Source: Methylocystis sp. (GTDB lineage: Bacteria; Pseudomonadota; Alphaproteobacteria; Rhizobiales; Beijerinckiaceae). Taken from it: a stretch of DNA of 40,835 nucleotides. The stretch lies in assembly GCA_002929055.1 (NCBI GenBank), contig PERY01000024.1:1-40835 (forward strand). The letters run 5' to 3'. The notes under the pieces are model-generated. The model was given only the letters and a program-made list of their open reading frames with translations. It ran no database searches and had not been told where the DNA came from. Made by a program: the position numbers and the translations under genes. Below, one piece after another: positions 33,084 through 40,806 of the stretch; position 1 is the first letter of the stretch, and the number at the start of each line of letters is the position of its first letter.

Positions 33084-33630
33084 ATGCGTTTTGACGACGC
33101 TGTCGCCGCAGGGGCGCCCGCATGTGGCGCCGCTGGGACTTATCGAGGAAGGCAGCCATTGGATCGCCGCGCCCTTCCGTCCCTCGACGACGCTGTTCAA
33201 TCTGGAGCACAGCCCCAAGCTGACGGCGAGCTTCACCGACGATGCGCGCATCTTCGCCGGCCTCGTGACGGGAACGCGCAGCTTTCCGCTCACGGACGTC
33301 GAAGGTTGGCCGGCGCCGCGCCTCTCTTGCGCGCTCGCCCATGCGGAGCTCGAAGTCGTGTCCGTCGAAGAAGACGCCACGCGCCCGCGCTTCGTCTGCA
33401 GCGTTCTGCGCACGGAAGCGCACCGCCCCTTCATGGGCATGAACCGCGCGCGCGCCGCGGTGCTGGAAGCCGCCATTCTCGCCACGCGCCTCGACCGGTT
33501 GACGCGCGAGAAGATCGATAGCGAGATCGCCTATCTGACAATCGCCATCGACAAGACCGCGGGCGAGGCGGAACGCGAAGCCTGGGACATGGTGATGGCG
33601 AAAATCGCCGCGCATCTGGACAAGGCGTAG
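33067..33630 (+). CDS. DUF447 family protein (flavin split-barrel-like) of H4MPT clusters
   Basis: A 187-residue protein. The start LIHECVLTTLSPQGRPHVAPLGLIEEG looks like the first strands of an FMN-binding split barrel. SFTDDARIFAGLVTG and a C-terminal helical segment (LTREKIDSEIAYLTIAIDKTAG) fit DUF447, a family found in methanogens and H4MPT-dependent methylotrophs. The molecular function is unknown; a flavin-dependent step in cofactor synthesis is a guess from fold and neighbours. It overlaps the preceding gene and ends with TAG directly touching the stop of the convergent membrane-protein gene. Confidence 0.8.
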   Translation: MPLIHECVLTTLSPQGRPHVAPLGLIEEGSHWIAAPFRPSTTLFNLEHSPKLTASFTDDARIFAGLVTGTRSFPLTDVEGWPAPRLSCALAHAELEVVSVEEDATRPRFVCSVLRTEAHRPFMGMNRARAAVLEAAILATRLDRLTREKIDSEIAYLTIAIDKTAGEAEREAWDMVMAKIAAHLDKA

Positions 33631-35181
33631 CTACTTCGGCGCCGTTGGATCGACCAGATCCTCGGGACGCGGCGCGCGCAGCCAGATGCGGCTTTCCGGT
33701 TTCAACCAGTTGAAGAGCTTTTCACCATAGGGGCGCCCAGGCCAGCAGGCGCGCGCTTCGTCCCTTAGCGGCGCGGTTTCAGCCGCGCCCTTCGTCATCC
33801 ACTCCGGTAGCGCGGAGAGCCGCGCAAGGTAGGTGGAGAGATAGTTCCTGGGGTGCAGCTTCTTGTGCACGGTGATGAGATTGCAGTCGCCGGGCGGGAA
33901 GGCGCGGCTCGCCACCGCGTCGTAGATTTCGAGCGCGGGCGTCATTGCTCCGACAAGAACGATCGCCAGCGCGCCGACGAGCGCGAGCGCGGGGCCTGTC
34001 GTCATCAGGTCGATGATGAGCGCATCGAAGCCGAAGGCGAGCAGCGCACGCGGCACGATGGGCGCGCGCTGCGAGAAGTCGTTCATATAGCCGACGCTAT
34101 AGGCCGGAATGACGAGGAGCAGCGCAACGGAGAAAAACAGCGCGCCGCGAAACCAGGGCGCGATCCGCTCGCGAAAGAAGGCGAGCAGAAAGACCTGCGC
34201 GAGCGCGAAGAGGATGAAGAGAACATAGTCTTCGAAGAAGCCCGGCGCGAAGACGAGCCATTCATGCGGCACTTCGCCCGCGTCCGCCGCGAGATAGGCG
34301 AGGATGGGCAGGAAAGCGAGGCCGGACCCGCAGGCGCCGGCGAAGCGTAGCGACAACAAATCGCGCGGCGCGCGCACCAGGAAGAAAAGAAACAGCGCCG
34401 CCGCGCCGGCGAGCGTCAAGGGCGACCAGAGCGCGAGCGGAACGCTCGCCGCCGCAAGAGCCGCAAGATCGATCTCACCCTTCAGATACAGCACGGCGAG
34501 CGCCGCGAAAAACCAGCCCGGCAGCGTATGGTTCGGGCTCCAGACGAGCTGCGTGACATTGCTCGAATATTGCCAGTGATCCGACCAGAATGAGAGATTG
34601 ACGAGCAAGGACGCGCCGCCGGTCTTGAGCAGCACGGGAATGACGTCGAGCCCGCTGAAGGCGATGAAGAGCGCGACGAAAACCAGCCTGCGGCGGGGCC
34701 AGACGAGCGTCGGCAGATAGAGCGTGACCCCGAGAATGACGCTGTTCTGCAGAAGCTGCGCGAGATGCGCGGCGCGAAGGCCGAAGAGATGCCCGACTCC
34801 GCCGGGAAGAAGATACATTCCGAGCGGCGCGCGCAGAAGCCAGTTGTCGGAGCCGTCGGCGTAGACGACGGGCAGCCAGCGCAGCGCGATGTCTGCCAGC
34901 ACGGCGTCGCGATAGAGCCAGTCGTCCTTGGCGAAGATGAAATGCCCCTGCCCGCCGATGACGCACCAGAGCAGCGCGATCGTCAGGCATTGCGCGAACC
35001 ACGGCCATTCGACAGGGCGCTCGAGCAATTCTCCCGCAGACGTCGTCGTGAAGATCGCATTCACGCCGATGAAGCACAGGATCGACGCAATGGCGGGAAG
35101 CAGAGTGAACCCGCTCGCCATCATCGCGGCGCCGAGAGAAAAAAGCAGCGTCGACAGAGCGGCGAGATGAAGATTGCGCAA
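33631..35181 (-). CDS. Polytopic membrane protein of unknown function inside the H4MPT/methanofuran island
   Basis: A 516-residue protein with about 11-12 hydrophobic segments from residue 4 to about 430 and a soluble C-terminal tail (about 430-516). The first large extracytoplasmic loop after the third segment carries FAKDDWLYRDAVLADIA. The acidic pair in that position recalls GT-C glycosyltransferases, but I see no firm family match, so the function is unassigned. Tail motifs include NLITVHKKLHPRNYLST. It is the only gene of the island that does not look like a soluble C1 or cofactor enzyme. It lies 66 bases downstream of the mfnF homologue on the same strand and may share its transcript. 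Confidence 0.72.
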   Translation of the reverse strand: MRNLHLAALSTLLFSLGAAMMASGFTLLPAIASILCFIGVNAIFTTTSAGELLERPVEWPWFAQCLTIALLWCVIGGQGHFIFAKDDWLYRDAVLADIALRWLPVVYADGSDNWLLRAPLGMYLLPGGVGHLFGLRAAHLAQLLQNSVILGVTLYLPTLVWPRRRLVFVALFIAFSGLDVIPVLLKTGGASLLVNLSFWSDHWQYSSNVTQLVWSPNHTLPGWFFAALAVLYLKGEIDLAALAAASVPLALWSPLTLAGAAALFLFFLVRAPRDLLSLRFAGACGSGLAFLPILAYLAADAGEVPHEWLVFAPGFFEDYVLFILFALAQVFLLAFFRERIAPWFRGALFFSVALLLVIPAYSVGYMNDFSQRAPIVPRALLAFGFDALIIDLMTTGPALALVGALAIVLVGAMTPALEIYDAVASRAFPPGDCNLITVHKKLHPRNYLSTYLARLSALPEWMTKGAAETAPLRDEARACWPGRPYGEKLFNWLKPESRIWLRAPRPEDLVDPTAPK

Positions 35182-35247
35182 GGGCGGCTTCCTGTGCGTG
35201 AGAATCAGCGAAAGCGTAGCATAAGCGCCGCGCGGGCGGATTCGCGG

Positions 35248-36270
35248 CTAGTCCAGCAGCGCCAGCGCCGCCGCGGGCGCGCAATCGGCGGCGGCGGCGC
35301 GCAGCGATTGTGGCCCGCGAATCAGCCCGGCAAGATCATGGAAGGCGCGGCCCTGCATGGCCGCGAGACGCGCTGCGAGGCTGCGCCCGACGCCCGCGCC
35401 GACGATTGGCGCCTGCGGCGCTACGGCGCCGCGCGATGCGAGCAAGGCAAGCTGATCCTCGATCGCGCGCATCTGCATGCGGGCTAGATGAGCGGCGAAC
35501 GCATGCGCCTGCGCCTGCCCGAGCGTATCGCGGCCGATGAGACGAGCGAGGCGCGCGCGCGCCGCGGCGACGGTCTTGGGCCGGCCGTCGGCCGTGGGAG
35601 AGAGATCGCCGGCGCATTCGCCCTCGGGCAGGTCGCCGAGCACGCGCCGCACATCGGCCATCGAAGCGAAGGCTTCGTTGACGAGCGGCGTCCATTGTCC
35701 ATCGACGGGCGCGCGTGTCGCATAGGCTTGCGGCGCCCCTCGGGAAAAACCGGCATAGGCGAGTTCGCCACAGGAAAGACGCGCCGAATCCGTTTCACCA
35801 AGCGCGGCGACGCGCGCTTCCCTGATCGGAACGAGATCGGTGGTCGTCGACCCGATGTCGATGAACAGCGCCTCCGGCAGAAGCTGCGCGACATATTCCG
35901 CGCTTGCGCGCCAATTGGCGGAGGCGACGGCGCCCTCGGCGCCGTGAAGGTCGGCGCGCAATAGAAAGCCTCTCGCGCCCGCGTAGAAAAGGATGTCTGC
36001 GGCGCCGACCTCGCGCGCGACGATCGCCGCCACGCTGATTACGCCGTGCGCACGATGCTCGAACGCGTCGGAAAGCTCCGCCGTCATCGTCACGCGGTGG
36101 CGGGCGGCCGGACCGAGTTCCTGCAGCGTCTCGCGCAGCGGCGCCTCAAGATGCGCGAGGCCAAGATGCGGGGCGCAGGCGCGCTGCGAGACGGCGACGA
36201 GTTCGCCGCCCTCCGCCCGCGCCGCCTTGATATGCGCGCCGCCGATGTCCCAGCCGATGACGCTCGTCAT
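35248..36270 (-). CDS. mfnF: H4MPT-linked C1 transfer pathway protein (hydantoinase A-like; MfnF homologue)
   Basis: A 340-residue ASKHA-fold protein with two phosphate loops: VIGWDIGGAHIKAA near residues 4-17 and ALFIDIGSTTTDLVPI near 135-150. This is the pattern of the one-carbon unknown 1 family. Its archaeal member MfnF joins the phosphorylated aminomethylfuran to gamma-glutamyltyramine in methanofuran synthesis. With the MfnB fusion and the MfnE-like kinase, three of the archaeal steps are represented in this window. I chose the ATG at 36270: the alternative at 36285 would place the start inside the fae terminator. It is downstream of fae on the same strand but insulated by that terminator. 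Confidence 0.85.
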   Translation of the reverse strand: MTSVIGWDIGGAHIKAARAEGGELVAVSQRACAPHLGLAHLEAPLRETLQELGPAARHRVTMTAELSDAFEHRAHGVISVAAIVAREVGAADILFYAGARGFLLRADLHGAEGAVASANWRASAEYVAQLLPEALFIDIGSTTTDLVPIREARVAALGETDSARLSCGELAYAGFSRGAPQAYATRAPVDGQWTPLVNEAFASMADVRRVLGDLPEGECAGDLSPTADGRPKTVAAARARLARLIGRDTLGQAQAHAFAAHLARMQMRAIEDQLALLASRGAVAPQAPIVGAGVGRSLAARLAAMQGRAFHDLAGLIRGPQSLRAAAADCAPAAALALLD

Positions 36271-36280
36271 GATCCGCTCA

Positions 36281-36312
36281 AACAAAAAAAGGGGAGCCCG
36301 GAGGCTCCCCTT
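36281..36312 (-). terminator. Rho-independent terminator of fae
   Basis: A perfect 10-bp stem AAGGGGAGCC / GGCTCCCCTT (36289-36298 with 36303-36312) closes a 4-base loop. On the minus strand it is followed by a run of T (plus-strand A run 36284-36290). It lies 24 bases after the fae stop. Confidence 0.93.
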
Positions 36313-36335
36313 AATATCACACGCTCGGCCCGAAA

Positions 36336-36845
36336 TCAGTTCGGGGCGAAGGGGTGCTTGGCGTCGTTGCGCTTGGCGACGACTTCAGCGGCCTTCGGCT
36401 CGCCCTTGACGGCACGGGCGAGGGCCTCCTTCGTGGCGGCGTAGTTGTAGTCCTGGATCTTCTTGTCGTCCGAAGCGTCCCAGTGAATGAAGACGCCGAC
36501 CGAGATGAAGAGATCGTCGGCCTCGGCGGCCGGGATCACGCCTTCGGCGACCGAGTCGGCGACCGCCATGGCGACGCCGCGCTGAGCCGGGCCGAACATC
36601 TGGACAGCCTGCTTGGCGCCCTTGATGGTGACCTTGTTGAAGAGGATCGTGTTGGGCTTGCAGAGCAGGTTCGGCGCGACGACGGCGAGAAGCGTCGTGA
36701 AGCCGTCCTTGTTGTTGACGAGCGCGTTCGCGAAAGCGAGCTCGGCGGCCGAACCGCGCGGTCCGATGATGAGGTCGATGTGAGCGACTTCATTGCCTTC
36801 GCCGACGAGCGACTCGCCGACCAGCATCTTGTTGATCAAAGCCAT
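36336..36845 (-). CDS. fae: Formaldehyde-activating enzyme
   Basis: Fae condenses formaldehyde with tetrahydromethanopterin to methylene-H4MPT in the cytoplasm, the entry point of formaldehyde oxidation and detoxification in methylotrophs. The 169-residue protein is near-canonical: [20 protein letters not shown] with the proposed catalytic His22, then [32 protein letters not shown] and [15 protein letters not shown]. It has a strong ribosome site (AAAGGAAAC before the ATG), a dedicated terminator and highly biased codons, all fitting an abundant protein. mtdB, the next enzyme in the pathway, lies 178 bases upstream on the same strand. A diverged paralogue is at 6922-7467. Confidence 0.97.
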   Translation of the reverse strand: MALINKMLVGESLVGEGNEVAHIDLIIGPRGSAAELAFANALVNNKDGFTTLLAVVAPNLLCKPNTILFNKVTIKGAKQAVQMFGPAQRGVAMAVADSVAEGVIPAAEADDLFISVGVFIHWDASDDKKIQDYNYAATKEALARAVKGEPKAAEVVAKRNDAKHPFAPN

Positions 36846-36874
36846 GTGCGTTTCCTTTCAACGAAACCTACGAC

Positions 36875-36898
36875 CCGCCGCTGCGGCAGGCGTTTTTT
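36875..36898. other. GC hairpin with T-run in the fae upstream region
   Basis: On the plus strand CGCCGC can pair with GCGGCAGGCG-type sequence (one bulged A) and is followed by six T (36892-36897). It looks like a small terminator pointing away from fae, yet no plus-strand gene ends here. On the minus strand it would form a leader hairpin about 30-50 bases before the fae start. Its role is unknown. Confidence 0.35.
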
Positions 36899-37023
36899 GA
36901 AGAACCGGGCGCGTGCAATACGCGGCCGGCCTTGAGAAGCGCTGCGAGGTGCCCTCGCGGCGCGGACTCAACCAGTTTTGCGCGACAATGCCAAGAAAAA
37001 AGCCCTGGGCGCGCGCATTGAAA

Positions 37024-37914
37024 TCAGACGAGCTGACGCGCCAGGGCGAAAGCGTGGCGGAAGTCGAGGCAGAGCGGCTTGTCGGAGGTGACCATCTGCT
37101 TGAAGAGGCCCGATTCCGTGCCGTATTTCACATTGCCGATAGCCAGCGCGCCAATGCCCAGCGCGCCATGGTCCGAAACCACGACGCCATTGTCGTGCAG
37201 GCCGCAACCCTCGACGCCGAGCGGCGGGACGGCGTTGACGTCCGCCGCAATGAGGAGGCTCTTGGCAGCGTTGAGATCGGCCTTGGAGAGCACCTGCACG
37301 CCGGCGCGCGCCGCGCAAAGCGCGATCTCGTGCTCGACGAGAAGCGCGCGGACCTGCTCGGCCGAGCTGCCGTCGGCGGGCTTCACCTTGATGTTGAAGC
37401 GCTTGCACATCTCGTCGGCCTGCTTGGCGACGCGATCGAGCCCGCTGTAGCCGACGATGGTGACGTCGGCGCCTTCAAGCGCGGAGATGACCGCGGAGCA
37501 ATAGCCGACGACGCCGGTCGCGCCATAGATGACGATCTTCGAGCCCTTGAGCTCGCGCTGCTTCTTCTCCTTCAGCACCTTCTCGGTGCAGGCGACCATC
37601 GCGCCCGCGGTGGTGAAGGAGCCATAGGGGTCGGCGAAGAGCGAAACCTCGAAGGGCTTCAGCAGCGCCTTCTTGGCGGCCTCGAGCATGTCGAGCGCAA
37701 GCACCGCGTCGCGGCCGGCGAAGAAGATGCCCGTCTTCAGCGCCGCGGAAGGCGCGCGCGAGAACATGGCGTCCTGCACAAGGGCGGTGACCTCGTCGAG
37801 CGTGACATTCGTATAAGGGACCGCAGCGTCGTAGCCGGCGTCGAGGGCCATGTTCACGTCAAAGGGACTCATATGCTTCAATGTGCTGAGCATATGCAGA
37901 ATTGCTTTGGCCAT
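37024..37914 (-). CDS. mtdB: NAD(P)-dependent methylene-tetrahydromethanopterin dehydrogenase
   Basis: MtdB oxidises methylene-H4MPT to methenyl-H4MPT with NAD+ or NADP+, the step after Fae. The 296-residue length matches MtdB of Methylobacterium. The N-terminus has ILHMLSTLKHMSPFDVNMALDAGYD. The dinucleotide-binding loop VIYGATGVVGYCSAVI lies near residues 128-143, followed by VTIVGYSGLDRVAKQ and the AADVNAVPPLGVEG block. The ATG at 37914 starts the conserved region; a longer frame to 38043 adds a basic, unconserved leader. mch and the formyltransferase genes (fhc) are not in the window. fae lies 178 bases downstream. Confidence 0.95.
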   Translation of the reverse strand: MAKAILHMLSTLKHMSPFDVNMALDAGYDAAVPYTNVTLDEVTALVQDAMFSRAPSAALKTGIFFAGRDAVLALDMLEAAKKALLKPFEVSLFADPYGSFTTAGAMVACTEKVLKEKKQRELKGSKIVIYGATGVVGYCSAVISALEGADVTIVGYSGLDRVAKQADEMCKRFNIKVKPADGSSAEQVRALLVEHEIALCAARAGVQVLSKADLNAAKSLLIAADVNAVPPLGVEGCGLHDNGVVVSDHGALGIGALAIGNVKYGTESGLFKQMVTSDKPLCLDFRHAFALARQLV

Positions 37915-38313
37915 AGGAAATTCCCCAACCTTTGTCATTCTGGCCCGGCGCCGTGGGCTGGCGCGGCGGGAGGACAGGCTCCGGCTCTGTCTATTTTCGT
38001 TTAGTCCGGGCTCGTCGAACGGCGCGGGCGCGCCTTGCCCCACCCGGAGCGACGGAGAGGCTTAGAACCCAGAACGCCGCCAATGTCCAGAGGCGAATAC
38101 GCCGCAGCGGGCGGCTTCCCCCGCCCGCGCGGTTCACGGGCCTGCGGCCGGTTGACGCTCGGCCGGATTTGCACTTATAAGGACCGCGAACAGGGCTCGG
38201 CGCTCCTTGGCGGCGAGCCTTTTGTTGTCGTTTTTCCCCATCCGTCGACAGGCGGCGGGCCATTCGGCCTCCCTGCGGCGTATGGAAGCCAAATCGGATC
38301 GAAAGGAAGTTCC
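37915..38313. other. Divergent regulatory region between mtdB and rpmB
   Basis: This 399-base gene-free stretch separates the divergent mtdB and rpmB genes. It contains the rpmB promoter (listed separately) and must hold the mtdB promoter, which I could not assign. Several open frames cross it but none has family features. The stretch right before rpmB has a ribosome site, AAAGGAAG. Confidence 0.7.
38153..38181 (+). promoter_or_regulatory. Sigma-70 promoter of rpmB
   Basis: TTGACG (38153-38158) and TATAAG (38176-38181) are separated by 17 bases, near-consensus for this GC-rich background. The predicted leader before rpmB is about 125 bases. Confidence 0.75.
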
Positions 38314-38607
38314 ATGTCCCGGCGTTGCGAGCTGACCGGCAAGGGCGTGCAGACGGGCAATCTCGTCAGCCACTCCAATCGCAAGACGCGCACGCGTTTT
38401 CTGCCCAATCTCGTCCAGGTGACCCTCGCCTCCGAGGCCCTCGCCCGCTCGGTGCGCCTGCGCATCTCGGCGGCGGCGCTGCGCTCGGTCGAGCACCGCG
38501 GCGGCCTCGACGCCTTCCTGGCCAAGGCCAGCAATGACGAGCTGTCGCAGAACGCCCGCGAACTGAAGCGCGAAATCGAGAAGAAGACGACTGCCGCCAC
38601 GGCGTAA
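38314..38607 (+). CDS. rpmB: 50S ribosomal protein L28
   Basis: L28 is a small basic protein of the large ribosomal subunit. The 97-residue product begins [32 protein letters not shown], the standard L28 N-terminus, and continues with [23 protein letters not shown]. It is longer than the E. coli protein (78) at the C-terminus, as in other alphaproteobacteria. The ATG at 38314 is preceded by GAAAGGAAG; the longer frame from 38035 reads through the promoter. It is monocistronic, with its own promoter and terminator. Confidence 0.96.
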   Translation: MSRRCELTGKGVQTGNLVSHSNRKTRTRFLPNLVQVTLASEALARSVRLRISAAALRSVEHRGGLDAFLAKASNDELSQNARELKREIEKKTTAATA

Positions 38608-38630
38608 CGTTCTTTGATCGCCAAGTTAAC

Positions 38631-38667
38631 AAAAGCCCCGTCGCCTGAAAAAGCGACGGGGTTTTTA
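38631..38667 (+). terminator. Rho-independent terminator of rpmB
   Basis: CCCCGTCGC (38636-38644) pairs perfectly with GCGACGGGG (38653-38661) around an 8-base loop. TTTTTATT follows, and an A-run precedes it. Confidence 0.95.
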
Positions 38668-38700
38668 TTGTTGGCGGGAAGCGCAGATCAAGGCGCTTCC

Positions 38701-38743
38701 CCGTCCTTCGAGACGCGCGCGTGGCGCGCTCCTCAGGATGAGG
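38701..38743. repeat. Interspersed palindromic (REP-like) element, Rhizobiales type
   Basis: The segment contains CGTCCTTCGAGACGC, a central GCGCGTGGC and GCGCTCCTCAGGATGAGG. The last part holds the small palindrome CCTCA-GGA-TGAGG. From memory, the combination of TCCTTCGAGACGC and CTCCTCAGGATGAGG recurs widely between genes in Rhizobiales genomes. Only this one copy is in the window, so repetitiveness is recalled knowledge, not shown here. Confidence 0.55.
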
Positions 38744-38759
38744 AAGCTCTTGTCGTCGC

Positions 38760-40691
38760 CTACCCACGCACGTCAGGCGGCGTGGCTTCGGCGGCCAGTG
38801 TCGCCAGCGCCTCGTCGATGCCCATCTGCGTCTGGGCTTGCGAACCCAGCCGGCGAATCGAGATCGTGCGCTCGGCGGCCTCCTTCTTGCCCGCGACGAG
38901 CAGCACGGGAATCTTCGCCAGCGAATGTTCGCGCACCTTGTAGGTGATCTTCTCGTTGCGCGAATCGATGTCGACATTCAGCCCGAGTTTTCGCGCGGCG
39001 GCGGCGACTTCATAGGCGTAGTCGTCGGCCTCCTGCGTGATCGTGCAGACGACGATCTGCACCGGCGAGAGCCACAGCGGCAGATGGCCGGCGAAATGCT
39101 CGATCAATATGCCGGTGAAGCGCTCCAATGAGCCGAACATGGCGCGGTGGATCATCACCGGCGTCTTCTTCTCGCTGTCGGGGCCGATGTAGAAGGCGCC
39201 GAAGCGCACCGGCAGATTGAAGTCGACCTGCGTCGTGCCGCATTGCCATTCGCGGCCGATGGCGTCGCGCAGCGTATATTCGAGCTTGGGGCCATAGAAG
39301 GCGCCCTCGCCCGGCTGCACGCTCGTCTTCAAGCCCCGCTTGGCGAGTTCCTCCAGCACGCGCCAGAGCGCGGCCTCAGCCTTGTCCCAGGCTTCGTCGG
39401 AGCCCACGCGCTTTTCGGGACGCGTCGAGAGCTTCACGACAACGTCGTCGAAGCCGAAGTCGCGGTAGATCGTGAGGATGAGGTCGTTGATCTTCAGCGC
39501 CTCGTCCATGATCTGGTCTTCGGAGCAGAAGATATGCGCGTCGTCCTGCGTGAAGGCGCGCACGCGCATCATGCCATGCAGCGCGCCGGATGGCTCGTAG
39601 CGATGCACGATGCCGAATTCGGCGATCTTCACCGGCAGGTCGCGATAGGACTTCAGCCCGTTCTTGAAGATCTGCACATGACCGGGACAGTTCATCGGCT
39701 TCAGCGCGAAAATGCGTTCGTCCTCGGTCTTCGTGACGAACATGTTCTCGCGGTAGGTCTGCCAATGGCCCGACGTCTCCCATAGCGCGCGGTCGAGCAC
39801 CTGCGGCGTGTTCACTTCCGTGTAGCCGGCCGCCTTCTGCTTGCGGCGCATGTAGGAGACGAGCGACTGGAAGAGCGTCCAGCCCTTGGCGTGCCAGAAG
39901 ATCGCGCCCGGACCCTCTTCCTGGAAATGGAAGAGGTCCATCTCGCGGCCGAGGCGGCGATGGTCGCGGCGCTCCGCTTCCTCCAGCCGATGCAGATAGG
40001 CGTCGAGTTCCTCCTGCGTCGCCCAGGCCGTGCCGTAGATGCGAGAAAGCATGGGCTTCGTCGAATCGCCGCGCCAATAGGCGCCCGCGACCTTCATCAG
40101 CTTGAAGGCCGTGCCGACCTTGCCGACCGACGGCAGATGCGGGCCGCGGCAGAGATCGAGCCAGTGTCCCTGTTTGTAGACGGAGAGCGGCTCGTCGGAC
40201 TTGATGCTGTCGATGAGTTCGCCCTTGAAGGTCTCGCCCTTGGCGATGAACCATGTCTTGGCGTGGTCGCGATCCCACTCCTCACGCACGATGGGCGCGT
40301 CGCGCGCGATGATCTCGCGCATCTTCTTCTCGATCGCAGGCAGGTCTTCGAGCGTGAAGGGCTCGGCGCGATGGAAATCGTAATAAAAGCCATTTTCGAT
40401 GACGGGGCCGATCGTTACCTGCGTGCCGGGGAAAAGCTCCTGCACGGCTTCTGCGAGAACATGCGCCGCGTCGTGGCGGATAAGCTCCAGCGCGCGCGGG
40501 TCTTCGCGCGAAACGAATTCGATCCGCGCGTCGCGCTCCACCGGCTTCTTGATGTCGACAAGCTGGCCGTCGAGCGCCATGGCGACGGTGCGCTTGGCGA
40601 GAGAGGGGGAGATGCTCCTGGCGATGTCGAAGCCCGTGACGCCGGGCTCGAACTGACGGGACGCCCCGTCGGGGAAAGTGACGGCAACCAT
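38760..40691 (-). CDS. thrS: Threonyl-tRNA synthetase
   Basis: ThrRS charges tRNA-Thr. The 643-residue protein has all domains: an N-terminal TGS domain (residues 1-61, [17 protein letters not shown]), the editing domain with [11 protein letters not shown] near 73-83 and CRGPHLP near 182, and the class II catalytic core. The core shows MNCPGH (zinc cysteine), [21 protein letters not shown] (motif 2), [20 protein letters not shown] (motif 3) and the C-terminal anticodon-binding domain. The length matches E. coli (642). The ribosome site AGGAG lies just before the ATG. A short hairpin in the leader is listed separately. The gene converges on rpmB with the REP-like element between them. Confidence 0.97.
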   Translation of the reverse strand: MVAVTFPDGASRQFEPGVTGFDIARSISPSLAKRTVAMALDGQLVDIKKPVERDARIEFVSREDPRALELIRHDAAHVLAEAVQELFPGTQVTIGPVIENGFYYDFHRAEPFTLEDLPAIEKKMREIIARDAPIVREEWDRDHAKTWFIAKGETFKGELIDSIKSDEPLSVYKQGHWLDLCRGPHLPSVGKVGTAFKLMKVAGAYWRGDSTKPMLSRIYGTAWATQEELDAYLHRLEEAERRDHRRLGREMDLFHFQEEGPGAIFWHAKGWTLFQSLVSYMRRKQKAAGYTEVNTPQVLDRALWETSGHWQTYRENMFVTKTEDERIFALKPMNCPGHVQIFKNGLKSYRDLPVKIAEFGIVHRYEPSGALHGMMRVRAFTQDDAHIFCSEDQIMDEALKINDLILTIYRDFGFDDVVVKLSTRPEKRVGSDEAWDKAEAALWRVLEELAKRGLKTSVQPGEGAFYGPKLEYTLRDAIGREWQCGTTQVDFNLPVRFGAFYIGPDSEKKTPVMIHRAMFGSLERFTGILIEHFAGHLPLWLSPVQIVVCTITQEADDYAYEVAAAARKLGLNVDIDSRNEKITYKVREHSLAKIPVLLVAGKKEAAERTISIRRLGSQAQTQMGIDEALATLAAEATPPDVRG

Positions 40692-40714
40692 ATGTCGCTC
40701 CTGTCGCGCTCAAT

Positions 40715-40732
40715 CGCCGACACGGATCGGCG
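40715..40732 (-). promoter_or_regulatory. Leader hairpin upstream of the thrS ribosome site
   Basis: On the minus strand CGCCGA pairs with TCGGCG around the six-base loop TCCGTG, at about -24 to -41 from the thrS start. The loop contains CGT, the anticodon sequence of one tRNA-Thr. This resembles the idea of the E. coli thrS operator, where ThrRS binds an anticodon-like hairpin; here it is only a structural resemblance. Confidence 0.35.
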
Positions 40733-40806
40733 TAAGTCGCTTTGCGATGTGAAGGAGCGGGTTTTAGCGCCGCGCAGGCGCGGGCGCAATCATCGGAGAC
40801 GCACGC

